Positions 28,117-36,375 of a stretch of 64,000 nt of DNA are shown one piece after another; position 1 is the first letter of the stretch; each line of letters begins with the position of its first letter. Made by a program: the position numbers and the translations under genes. The notes under the pieces are model-generated. The model was not told where the DNA came from and ran no database searches. It saw nothing but the letters and a program-made list of their open reading frames with translations. Location: contig CAVONV010000032.1 in the NCBI GenBank assembly GCA_963697355.1, positions 473,672-537,671 on the forward strand. The letters run 5' to 3'. Origin of the DNA: CAVONV01 sp963697355. GTDB lineage: Bacteria > Acidobacteriota > Vicinamibacteria > Marinacidobacterales > DATDRI01.

Positions 28117-29674
28117 ATGAGACGAATTCTGGTTACGGTTCTCTGTCTGGGCATCGCGGCGCTTCTGTCCGGTGTGTCTTTTGCTCAGGGAGTCTCAACT
28201 CAAGAAAAACCCGTCGGTCGCATCGAGGTTTCCAATGGCGGTGTCGTTTTCTACTCGAACGTAGCCGTACGACTGGGCCCGCCTTACTGTCCGCAAACGC
28301 GGTGAGGGGATGGTCTTCGATGAGCGGTTCGAGGCGGCCGATTCGCTGTCATGGGGTCTTGTCAGCAACGCGGGCGCGACACTGACCGACGGTCGTTATG
28401 TCTACGAATTTATTGTCGTCAGGTCTCCGGAGAAAGACACCGATGGACAAATCACGCAGCTCTATCGTCCGGTGACGATCGGAGGCACTTTCGACATATC
28501 GGCCGGGGCACTCGTCCCCATGGATACTGAGGCGAGCAGACGTTGCCCGTACCCGACATCCTTCATGCACGATGACGTCATCGTGGAAGGGAGTCTTTGC
28601 GCATCAGACTCCAGTCTGTGTGCCGATGGTGAGACTTTTCGACAACTATTCCGGTACTGCAGAGCTTAAAGTGAAAGACAACTTTCGCCGGTATTTGGTT
28701 GAACGACACTGACACTGGCCAAAACAGCTTCATCCTAGAGGCCGTAAACGATGGCTTCTGGATTCGCGATGCTGACTCAACCCCTGAACCGTTCAAAATC
28801 GAGGGAGGCGCGCCCGACAACTCGCTTTACATCGCGGACACCGGCCAAATCGGCATAGGAACGTCGAATCCGGACCCCACTTTCTTGGACGCAATGCACG
28901 TGGTCTCCGTCCAAGACTGTGTTCCGTATGGAGAACACGAGCTCCGGAACCACGTGGCGCATAGGCGATCTCATTGACGGTTCTTTCTCGTTTGTCATCG
29001 ACACCAACGGCGGCACTGGTCCAATTGGCAATGTCTTCACGATCGCGGACGCCAACGGTTATGTCGGGATCAAAACGGGGGACACCAATTGTTTCGCCTG
29101 GACTCCTGCCGCACCGCTCCATCTTGTGAAGGCCAATGCCGGCGATCTCGTCTTCCAGCTCCAAACCACCGGTAACCCCGCCAACGGTACTTACAACTTT
29201 GCGGTGAATACAGCCGGAGTCTTCACGGTCAACAAAGCCGGAACGGGCGGACAGGAGTTCACCGTCCGCGACCGCAATGATGCACTCGGTTCGACGATGC
29301 TGGTGCAAGGCAGCGTGCAAGGAACGCAGTTCATCAGCACTTCGTCGCGCGAAGTGAAGACGGATTTTGTAGAACTCGACACGAGAGCTGTTTTGGACAG
29401 CCTCGTCAATTTGCCGATGACGTCCTGGAGGTACAAGAACAGCACCGAGGATCGCCATTTCGGTCCCATGGCGGAGGATTTCAAAGAAGCCTTCGATCTC
29501 GGCGACGGCGAGCACATCTCCTCGGTGGATGCCGACGGAGTGGCCCTAGCCGCGATCCAGGGTCTCCATTACCAAATGAAGGACAAGGACGCCGAGATCG
29601 AGGATCTCAAGGAAAGAATCCGTCAGCTCGAAGCTCTTGTCGGGTCACTGGTCGGATCGATGGAGAACGATTAA
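28117..29674 (+). pseudogene. S74-type (intramolecular chaperone) fibre protein, broken by four frameshifts
   Basis: ATG 28117 follows AAAGGAG and opens a signal peptide (MRRILVTVLCLGIAALLSGVSFAQG). Homology then changes frame near 28265, 28640, 28685 and 28925. Each time one base must be removed, next to CC, TTTT, TTT and TT runs. Reassembled, it gives 'YDWARLTVRKRGEGMVFDERF', 'MHDDVIVEGSLCASDSS', 'NSFILEAVNDGFWIRDAD', 'QIGIGTSNP', then the conserved module 'VNKAGTGGQEFTVRDRNDA', the S74-like segment 'STSSREVKTDF...TSWRYKN....HFGPMAEDFKEAFDLGDG' and a C-terminal coiled coil. Layout matches the intact copy at 33556. Such fibres trimerise and may be cut before the chaperone. It is either non-functional or miscalled. 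Confidence 0.7.
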
Positions 29675-29794
29675 GATTCTGATCGACCCGTGTTATTTGC
29701 GTCTGTCTCGTTGAGATCGACTCGAATAGAACGCCACGCCCCGTCGGCGTCGAGCGATTGAGAGAGTAGAACTAGGCATCGGGCTTTGCACGAA

Positions 29795-29834
29795 GCGGGA
29801 CGGCTGGATTTGACCGGCCGTCCCGCCCTTTCTT
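29795..29834 (+). terminator. Strong rho-independent-like hairpin after the first fibre gene
   Basis: A 13-base-pair stem (GCGGGACGGC-TGG paired with CCGGCCGTCCCGC, one G-T pair) with a 6-base loop spans 29795-29826. It is followed by CCTTTCTT, a moderate T-rich tail. It lies 121 bases after the fibre stop and before the FkbM gene. Confidence 0.5.
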
Positions 29835-29920
29835 CCGGCTCTCATTCCAGAACCAGCGATTTACCCAAACGGCAAAATAGAGGACCGATTTCTCCAAGTC
29901 TTTGGCTTACAATATCGAAC

Positions 29921-30691
29921 ATGAAATCTCTGGTCATTGGAAAACTGAGAATCTGGTACCGAGAAAATACTTCGGATATGGAAGTCATTCTGCATAGTTT
30001 TCAGAACGAGATCTTTCTCATTCCTGAATACTCTCCGAAAAACGGTGATGTCATTCTTGATGTGGGTGCCTATATCGGGACGTTTTCCTTGAATCTAGGT
30101 TCCAAATTGAAGGGAGCAAAGATATTTGCAATAGAACCCTGTAAAGACACGTTCAGCTATTTGAAAAAGAACATCAAAGAGAACGCACTAACCAACGTTA
30201 GAGCTTTCGAAACAGCTCTGAGTGACCGCAAAGGCACTACCGAACTGTACTATGGTCATGATCATTGGGGACACAGCATTACGAAGGCGTTTTCAGATAG
30301 GAGCGTAACCGTCGAGACCGACACGCTCGAGAACTTCATGAGAGCCAACGGTATTTGCCGTTGCGATTTCATGCGATTCAACTGCGAAGGTGCAGAATTT
30401 CGAATTATCCTAAATACACCTAGAGAGTGTTTGCAGAAAGTGAAGCTGATGCTGGTTTTGTATCACACCGATTTCGTCACAGATCATTCTGAAAGCGATC
30501 TGATCGATTATCTGGAATCATGCAATTTCTCGGTCAGGGTCCGAAATAGGGACCAACACAGAGGATGGCTCGTAGCCACCAACAAAGAATTGTATGAAAA
30601 GAAACTCCTATTGTTCAGAGAAATCAAGTACTTTGCGCACTTACAACTGGTTAAGGTCAGGCGACATTTGCATCGCCCCAGGCCGCTTTGA
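29921..30691 (+). CDS. FkbM family SAM-dependent methyltransferase, AT-rich
   Basis: The start ATG 29921 (MKSLVIGKLRIWYRE) was preferred over an upstream open stretch without homology. The 256-residue protein has the FkbM signature: motif I 'VILDVGAYIGTFSLNLG' at ~44-60, 'IFAIEPCKDTFSYLKKNIKEN', 'TVETDTLENFM' and 'FMRFNCEGAEFRII' (usual DxEGxE with Asn in place of Asp). FkbM enzymes O-methylate sugars or other hydroxyls. The gene is visibly AT-richer than its neighbours (20 of 60 G/C in 30121-30180), which suggests recent acquisition. It sits between two fibre genes, behind the hairpin at 29795, so it is probably transcribed alone or with the next fibre. Confidence 0.85.
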   Translation: MKSLVIGKLRIWYRENTSDMEVILHSFQNEIFLIPEYSPKNGDVILDVGAYIGTFSLNLGSKLKGAKIFAIEPCKDTFSYLKKNIKENALTNVRAFETALSDRKGTTELYYGHDHWGHSITKAFSDRSVTVETDTLENFMRANGICRCDFMRFNCEGAEFRIILNTPRECLQKVKLMLVLYHTDFVTDHSESDLIDYLESCNFSVRVRNRDQHRGWLVATNKELYEKKLLLFREIKYFAHLQLVKVRRHLHRPRPL

Positions 30692-30856
30692 GCCATTCCC
30701 CCACATCCGACTCCTCTGCGTAACAATACTCACCGGAAGCACCGGTACGATTTATCAGGACCATTTCAGCGCTTGGCGTTAGACAATATGGTATTGTATG
30801 AGGTAATTCTATCAATAGGCTATCGCGTGGAGCTCTGTGAAGAAAGGAAGACTGAT

Positions 30857-31618
30857 ATGCACCCAAAAAACATCTCGAAAAAAAGATATGTTTTCTCGTT
30901 TGTCCCGTTCTTGATCGCTGTTTTTCTTGCCCTACCTGCGCTTGGACAGGGCGTTCTCTATGTCGAGAACGACCATGTGGGAATTGGCATCGCTAACCCG
31001 ACGGCGCCTCTTCACCTCTACAAGAACGATACGGGAGATCTGGTTTTCACCGTGCAGAACGCGGGAAATCCAACAACCGCGCTCTACAATTTTGCCGTGA
31101 ACTCAGCCGGAGCGTTCACGGTGAACAAGTCTGGAACGGGTGGACAGGAGTTCACTGTCCGAGAACGCAATGACGCGATGGGATCGACGTTGTTCGTGCA
31201 GGGTAGTGTGGAAGGGACACAGTTCGTTCAATCCTCGTCGCGCGAGTTCAAGACGGACTTCTCTGCCTTAGACACAAGAAAGATCCTGGATCGCCTGGTC
31301 AACCTGCCGGTGAGCTCCTGGCGGTATAAACACGAACAATCCGCCGTGCGTCATTTCGGTCCTGTGGCCGAGGACTTCAAAGACGCCTTCGATCTCGGAG
31401 ACGGAAAGCACATCTCGACCGTGGATGCCGCGGGAGTCGCCATGGCGGCAATTCAGGGACTTCATGAGGTTCTTCAAGAGAAGGACGTTGAAATGCAAAG
31501 CCTTCGGGAACGACTACAGGAAAAGGACACCGAGCTCGAGCGACTCGAGAAGAGGATCCATGATGTGGAGTCGCTGCTAATGTCGTTGACCGAATCGAGG
31601 ACAGCCCAGAAAAAATAA
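30857..31618 (+). CDS. Short S74-type fibre protein
   Basis: ATG 30857 follows a GAAAGGAAG ribosome binding site and begins a signal peptide (~1-32, ending 'LPALGQG'). The 253-residue protein contains only the distal part of the fibre design: 'HVGIGIANPTAPLHLY' beta repeat, 'VNKSGTGGQEFTVRERNDA', then an S74-like chaperone segment from about residue 125 ('SSSREFKTDFSALDTRKILDRL', 'SSWRYKHE', 'RHFGPVAEDFKDAFDLGDG'), and a C-terminal coiled coil (~205-245). The serine/lysine pattern after 'SSSR' resembles the self-cleavage site of phage intramolecular chaperones. It is likely a trimeric surface fibre or a releasable chaperone. It is close to the copies at 28117 and 33556, but without the long N-terminal shaft. 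Confidence 0.8.
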   Translation: MHPKNISKKRYVFSFVPFLIAVFLALPALGQGVLYVENDHVGIGIANPTAPLHLYKNDTGDLVFTVQNAGNPTTALYNFAVNSAGAFTVNKSGTGGQEFTVRERNDAMGSTLFVQGSVEGTQFVQSSSREFKTDFSALDTRKILDRLVNLPVSSWRYKHEQSAVRHFGPVAEDFKDAFDLGDGKHISTVDAAGVAMAAIQGLHEVLQEKDVEMQSLRERLQEKDTELERLEKRIHDVESLLMSLTESRTAQKK

Positions 31619-31677
31619 GCGAGATCTCGAAAACTGACTTGATTGGCGAAGCAGTGCCAATTGGGGACAACAACAAA

Positions 31678-31736
31678 GGGGACAGGTCCTTTTTTTTCGA
31701 CGGGGAAAAGAGCAGCGAAAAAAGGGACCTGTCCCC
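31678..31736. repeat. Imperfect palindrome GGGGACAGGTCC-type (REP/RAYT-like element)
   Basis: The left arm 31678-31699 (GGGGACAGGTCC, eight T, CG) and right arm 31716-31736 (CG, six A, GGGACCTGTCCCC) form a near-perfect hairpin with a 16-base loop. The GGGGACAGGTCC core resembles termini that accompany REP-associated tyrosine transposases in many genomes (recollection, not searched). No transposase is nearby. It lies 60 bases after the short fibre gene and 48 before the beta-helix gene, and could also act as a terminator. Confidence 0.6.
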
Positions 31737-31783
31737 GTTTTCCCTTCATGCGGTCGGATCAGTTCCGAAACAAGGAGCAGGCA

Positions 31784-33151
31784 ATGACCAAGGTGAGGTT
31801 GTTCCACCTATTCCTGATGTTGGTATTGACGTGGGGAATATCCCGGCGTGAGCTCGAATCAGCCGTCGTCAGCACCGCCGGCGAATTGGCCGCCGCCATC
31901 GTCTCCGCCAACAGCGGCGGTGACAAGCTCATCCTCCTCACCGACGGAACCTACACGCTCGATGAAATGTTGTGGGTGGGGACCGAAGGTGTAACGGTTA
32001 GAAGTCTCTCGGGCAATCGACAAAGCGTGACCATTCAAGGAAACGGCATGGGAGGCTATCCGACTCACGTATTCAACGTTGCCGGATCTCAATTCACCGT
32101 TCAAGACGTCACCCTCCGCAGCGTGAGTCAACACGCCATACAACTCCAACTCGATGTCGATTCCGTCGTCATCCGGAACGTTCACATTCTCGACACGGGA
32201 GAGCAGATGATCAAGGTCCCCTACAATCCCTCGAACCTCTCCCTCAGCTCGGATGACGGCATTGTCGAAGGTTGCTTGCTCGAATACAGTGCAGGAATCG
32301 GTCCGCAATACTACATTGGTGGTGTCGATGCCCACAATGCCAAGAACTGGACTGTTCGCGACAATACGTTCAAAGGCATTCGTAGTCCCAGCCTCGATGT
32401 GGCAGAGTTTGCCATCCATTTTTGGTCGGATTCCGAAAACACACTCGTCGAACGCAACCTCATCATCAACTGTGACCGCGGTATCGGATTTGGTCTCGGG
32501 GATCGAGGTCACGCGGGCGGGGTCATCCGTAACAACATGATCTATCACGATAGCTCGGAGATGTTCGCCGACGTGGGGATCGCGTTAGAGTCGGCCCCTG
32601 CTGCCGAGGTCTACAACAACACTGTCTACTTCGAGAACAGCTACCCGAACGCCATCGAGTACCGATTCGCCGCCACGACCGGAGTGCTGATAGCGAACAA
32701 CTTGACGAACAAAGCTATCACTCAACGCGACGGCGCATCGGGAACCGTCTCCAGTAACGTCACGACCGCTGCTGGTTCTTGGTTCGTGAACACTTCGACG
32801 GGCGACCTACACCTGAGCTACGCGGTGACCAGCGTCGTCGATCAAGGGCAAGCGATCTCGGGACTAACAGAAGATTTCGATAAGGATAGCAGACCACGGG
32901 ACTCCGGGTTTGATATCGGCGCAGATGAATACCGGACTTGCGCAGGAGCCTGGGACATCCTTCTCAGCGAGGCAACCATCAATACGACCCTGGAATATGA
33001 AGCTTGCCGAACCATCACGGTGGGGCCCAACCTCATCATCAATGCGCCCGGCGATGTGATTCTTCGGGCTGGAACGTCCGTCATTTTGGCGAACGGATTC
33101 GTTGTAGGCTCGGCCGCGAAATTGAGGGTAGAGATCGATCCCTCACTTTAG
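31784..33151 (+). CDS. Secreted right-handed parallel beta-helix protein with C-terminal 'coathanger'-like domain
   Basis: ATG 31784 follows AAGGAG at 31772-31777; the frame upstream contains the palindrome and is non-coding. The 455-residue protein starts with a hydrophobic signal (VRLFHLFLMLVLTWG). A pectate-lyase-like beta helix follows: repeated short strands with Asn ladders ('VTIQGNGMGG', 'FTVQDVTLRSVS', 'NWTVRDNTFKGI', 'LVERNLIINC', 'VIRNNMIYHD', 'AEVYNNTVYFEN'). After 'GFDIGADEYRTCAG' comes a final ~60-residue beta domain ('TVGPNLIINAPGDVILRAG'), similar to the orphan at 39410. The role is probably extracellular polysaccharide binding or cleavage; no catalytic residues can be assigned. 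Confidence 0.75.
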   Translation: MTKVRLFHLFLMLVLTWGISRRELESAVVSTAGELAAAIVSANSGGDKLILLTDGTYTLDEMLWVGTEGVTVRSLSGNRQSVTIQGNGMGGYPTHVFNVAGSQFTVQDVTLRSVSQHAIQLQLDVDSVVIRNVHILDTGEQMIKVPYNPSNLSLSSDDGIVEGCLLEYSAGIGPQYYIGGVDAHNAKNWTVRDNTFKGIRSPSLDVAEFAIHFWSDSENTLVERNLIINCDRGIGFGLGDRGHAGGVIRNNMIYHDSSEMFADVGIALESAPAAEVYNNTVYFENSYPNAIEYRFAATTGVLIANNLTNKAITQRDGASGTVSSNVTTAAGSWFVNTSTGDLHLSYAVTSVVDQGQAISGLTEDFDKDSRPRDSGFDIGADEYRTCAGAWDILLSEATINTTLEYEACRTITVGPNLIINAPGDVILRAGTSVILANGFVVGSAAKLRVEIDPSL

Positions 33152-33555
33152 TCCTCGTCCGAAGAAGTACTTTCGATGAAAGGTGGGTGGCGGCACGGCC
33201 ACTCGATCAACAACCCGCCGAGACCGACTGACGAGGTCTCAATATCCTCTTCAGATCAGAACGAGCTCGAGCTTACAAAAGCCGCAAGCATTTGCTTCTA
33301 CGAAGCTTATCGTGTTATAAAAGTATATAAACACTCATATTTAAATTGACGAGACCGCTTGTCTTTCTAGGTGTTTTGGCACCGTAGAGCGTCAGTGCAT
33401 GAGATTCGGCACCTGGGGATTTCGACTCACGTGGTCATCCCTTAGGGGCTGGACTTTCCACTTGTAATGAGTGTGCCACTAGCGTCTGGATGCTCGGTTT
33501 CAACTCACCACGTCGGCTCCCCGACCGCCCACGGGTGACGACAGAGGAGGATGAC
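33152..33555. other. Long 5' region of the third fibre gene with an AT-rich patch
   Basis: 404 bases without a recognisable gene. A strongly AT-rich patch at 33307-33349 (CTTATCGTGTTATAAAAGTA onwards) is a likely promoter zone, though no clean -35/-10 pair was fixed. The last bases carry AGAGGAGG (33542-33549) as ribosome binding site for ATG 33556. Confidence 0.4.
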
Positions 33556-35190
33556 ATGAAGCACTTCACCCGGAAGAAATCGACAAGTGTTGCGATCGGT
33601 CTCGTTCTATGCGCTTTGCTGGCCCTTCCCACCTCAGCGGAGGAATTTGCCACTGCGTACGTAACTCCCGCAAGGATCAGCTGGGATCTAGACGCGACCT
33701 ACGGAGCGGTAGAGCTCGTTGTCGCCGGACCGGCCGGGGAAGTATTTCGTGGCCTTCTTCACAGCGACCCCTCTTTTGGGCTTTCCGATATAGATGACCG
33801 CGCTCTTCTCGATGGCGTCTACACCTGGGAGTTGGTGCTCATGCCGCACATTCCTCCTGCGGTCCAGGAGGAGCTGAAAAAAACACGAGAAGCGGGTGAC
33901 GAGTTGGCACTTCGCATACAGATGAAGAATCTCGGTCTCCCCGACAAAAGCGTGCGCCAATTCGGGCACTTCATTGTCCAAGGGGGAGGTATCGTCACAA
34001 CTCAAGGAACCGAGGAATCGTCATCCCCACCTCCCGTCGCGCAGGATCCCTACCCTCTCCCGCTCCCCGATGTACTTCACTATGACGACGTGATCATAAC
34101 CGGCAGTTTGTGCACAGGATTCGATTGTCAAGACGGTGAGAGTTTCGGCTTTGATACGATTCGGCTCAAGGAGCACAATCTCCGCATCAACTTCCAAGAT
34201 ACGAGCTACACCGCCACCTACCCCACGAACGATTGGAGTATCCTAGTCAACAGCACCACGAACGGCGGCGCGTCCTACTTCGCCATCCAAGACGTAGATG
34301 GAGGCACGATGCCTTTCCTCGTCGAAGCCGGCGCACCAGCCTCATCCTTGTACGTCGAGGACTACGGTCGGGTCGGTCTCGGCACGTCAACCCCTGTGGT
34401 GGAGCTTCATATCAAAGACAGCGACACACCGACGATGCGTCTGGAACAAGACGGCTCGGGCGGTTGGACCCCCCAAACCTGGGACGTAGCTGGAAACGAG
34501 TCCAATTTCTTCATAAGGGATGCCACTAACGGCAGCAGGCTTCCTTTCCGCATCCAGCCCGGTGCCCCTTCGAGCAGCCTCACGATCAAGGCGGACGGCA
34601 ATGTGGGGATCGGCACCTGGAACGCGGTCGAGCCGCTTCATCTCTACACGACCACCACTGGAGATTTGGCATTCCAAATAGAAAACCGGGGAACGGGAAA
34701 TTTGAGCCAAGCGACCTATAACTTCGCGGTGAATCAGTACGGCGAATTTACCGTCAACAAAACCGGAACAGGTGGACAGGAGTTTACCGTACGAGAACGT
34801 AACGATGCAGTTGGCCCGACGATGTCGGTACAGGGCAGTGTGCAGGGGACTCAATTCATCAATTCGTCGTCACGTCAGTTCAAGACGGACTTTGTCCCTT
34901 TGGATACCAAAGCATTTCTCGATAACCTTGTGCGGATCCCGGTGACTTCTTGGCGCTATAAACACGAACATTCCTCCGTTCGTCATGTCGGGCCGGTCGC
35001 GGAGGATTTCAAGGATTCTTTCGACCTCGGAGACGGCATGCACATCTCGACCGTCGATGCGGCTGGTGTCACAATGGCTGCAATCCAGGGACTCTATCAA
35101 GTGATGCTAGAGAAGGATGCCGAGATCGATGAGCTCAAAGAGAGAATCCGTCGCCTGGAAGCCTTGGTGACCAACAAAGACTCTCACTAG
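33556..35190 (+). CDS. S74-type (intramolecular chaperone) surface fibre protein, intact long copy
   Basis: ATG 33556 has a strong AGAGGAGG site. The 544-residue protein has a signal peptide (~1-28, 'LLALPTSAEE'), a beta-rich N-terminal domain, a Pro-rich hinge near 170-185 ('SSPPPVAQDPYPLPLP'), 'HYDDVIITGSLCTGFDCQDGESFG', and repeated 'GLGTSTP'/'GIGTWNAVEPLHLY' shaft motifs. The shared module 'VNKTGTGGQEFTVRERNDA' follows, then an S74-like chaperone from about residue 436 ('SSSRQFKTDFVPLDTKAFLDNL...TSWRYKHE....HVGPVAEDFKDSFDLGDG') and a terminal coiled coil. By analogy with phage tail fibres it would trimerise, perhaps with autocleavage. No phage structural genes are present, so a cellular surface fibre is likelier. 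Confidence 0.82.
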   Translation: MKHFTRKKSTSVAIGLVLCALLALPTSAEEFATAYVTPARISWDLDATYGAVELVVAGPAGEVFRGLLHSDPSFGLSDIDDRALLDGVYTWELVLMPHIPPAVQEELKKTREAGDELALRIQMKNLGLPDKSVRQFGHFIVQGGGIVTTQGTEESSSPPPVAQDPYPLPLPDVLHYDDVIITGSLCTGFDCQDGESFGFDTIRLKEHNLRINFQDTSYTATYPTNDWSILVNSTTNGGASYFAIQDVDGGTMPFLVEAGAPASSLYVEDYGRVGLGTSTPVVELHIKDSDTPTMRLEQDGSGGWTPQTWDVAGNESNFFIRDATNGSRLPFRIQPGAPSSSLTIKADGNVGIGTWNAVEPLHLYTTTTGDLAFQIENRGTGNLSQATYNFAVNQYGEFTVNKTGTGGQEFTVRERNDAVGPTMSVQGSVQGTQFINSSSRQFKTDFVPLDTKAFLDNLVRIPVTSWRYKHEHSSVRHVGPVAEDFKDSFDLGDGMHISTVDAAGVTMAAIQGLYQVMLEKDAEIDELKERIRRLEALVTNKDSH

Positions 35191-35349
35191 ACGCGGCAGG
35201 GCGATAGTATGCGGTGTCCAGACCCCATTCTGAGCGCATGAATCCTGACGAAACCAGATTTTCCGAGGATGTGATGACCCAAGGTTTGCCGGCCGTTTCT
35301 GTTTGAATCCGCCCCGCTCTCGTGGTCACGTCCTCGCGGCTCGCCGCAA

Positions 35350-36108
35350 CTAGGATTTCGTTGCTATCACAACTTGCGAGACGCCAAAGGCCCGAAGTAT
35401 CGGTACTTTTTCCAGCAAACCCGAAAGGGCTCGGAGGAGGGGACTCAACAAGGCAACGATCCTGAGTTGATTCCCCGATATGTTCTCGAAAGTCTGCCAC
35501 ACGTAGCCGGTAAAGGTGATTTCAAACCCGTGCTTGGCAATCAGACGTCTGAGCTCACCGGGCCAATAGTTACGCGCATTGTAGCGGAGCACCCGATTCC
35601 CGACGGCTAGCGGCAGGTACGGAACAAAGGGTGTAGAAAGAGGTAGCTTGACGTTGCCGAGTTTGAGATGACTGCCGTGTGTCTCGAAGGGATAAAAGCG
35701 GTTCGGCGAAAAAACAATCAGTCGCCCATCGGCTTTCAAAATGCGTCTCACTTCCGATAGAGCCTTCATCTCGCTTGGGACGTGCTCGAGAGCTTCGTTC
35801 AAGAGGGCGACGTCGAAGCTGTGGTCATCAAACCCCATATCCTCCACATTCCCTGCTCGTACGCGCGGCGCCTCTTCGGGATTGTTCTGTATGAACTCCG
35901 CGACCTTGTTCTCGAAATACTCTATGCCGTAGCTATCCGCACCGAGTTCGTGCAACGCAAGGACATATTGACCCGTGCCACAACCACAATCGATGACTTT
36001 TTTGCCGTGTATCGGTACGTGTCTTTGGATGATGTCGAGCCGCTTCCGTAGATTCAGTGGAGCTCCGGTATCACCACCACTCGGCACGATTTCAGCGTAA
36101 TGCGACAT
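35350..36108 (-). CDS. Class I SAM-dependent methyltransferase
   Basis: 252 residues. Motif I 'VIDCGCGTGQYVLAL' is at 38-52, 'YGIEYFENKVAEFI' is the acidic strand-2 region, and 'DVALLNEALEHVPSEMKALSEVRRILKADGRLIVFSPNRFYPFETHG' is the typical Methyltransf_11/25 core. The C-terminal part is hydrophobic and basic ('LSPLLRALSGLLEKVPILRAFG') and may touch the membrane. This suggests action on a lipid-linked glycan; substrate unknown. It is a lone minus-strand gene between the long fibre (convergent) and the sulfatase-like gene (divergent). An AAGAG ribosome site precedes the ATG at 36108. Confidence 0.85.
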   Translation of the reverse strand: MSHYAEIVPSGGDTGAPLNLRKRLDIIQRHVPIHGKKVIDCGCGTGQYVLALHELGADSYGIEYFENKVAEFIQNNPEEAPRVRAGNVEDMGFDDHSFDVALLNEALEHVPSEMKALSEVRRILKADGRLIVFSPNRFYPFETHGSHLKLGNVKLPLSTPFVPYLPLAVGNRVLRYNARNYWPGELRRLIAKHGFEITFTGYVWQTFENISGNQLRIVALLSPLLRALSGLLEKVPILRAFGVSQVVIATKS

Positions 36109-36375
36109 CTCTTAAGACCAAGCTCAAGCTCAGCTTAGGCTGGCGCTCCGGGCACGAGCCACCCGGCCCCACCTGCGCCAGTGGGCGTGGCCGCCCCAAT
36201 CCCAAGAGCATCCCATCACTGTCTCCGCATTCAGGTCAAGCACTATTTGGAACTCCCGGTGGTGACTCCAGAGCCCAGCAGCTGGGAGCGACCCATGGAG
36301 ATCGATGATATATTCTCTTCACTAAACGAAGAGGCGGTGGTGTATTGCTTCCACCGAGTTCGAAAAGGAGCTAAC

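Noticed and set aside
31643..31783. N-terminal extension of the beta-helix protein
   Set aside because: The extension would translate the palindrome at 31678-31736. ATG 31784 has AAGGAG at the right distance and starts a signal peptide.
28117..35190. Prophage or phage tail region, because S74 chaperone domains are typical of phage fibres
   Set aside because: The proteins carry Sec signal peptides and lie among glycan and membrane genes. No capsid, tail tube, baseplate, terminase, lysis or integrase gene was seen.
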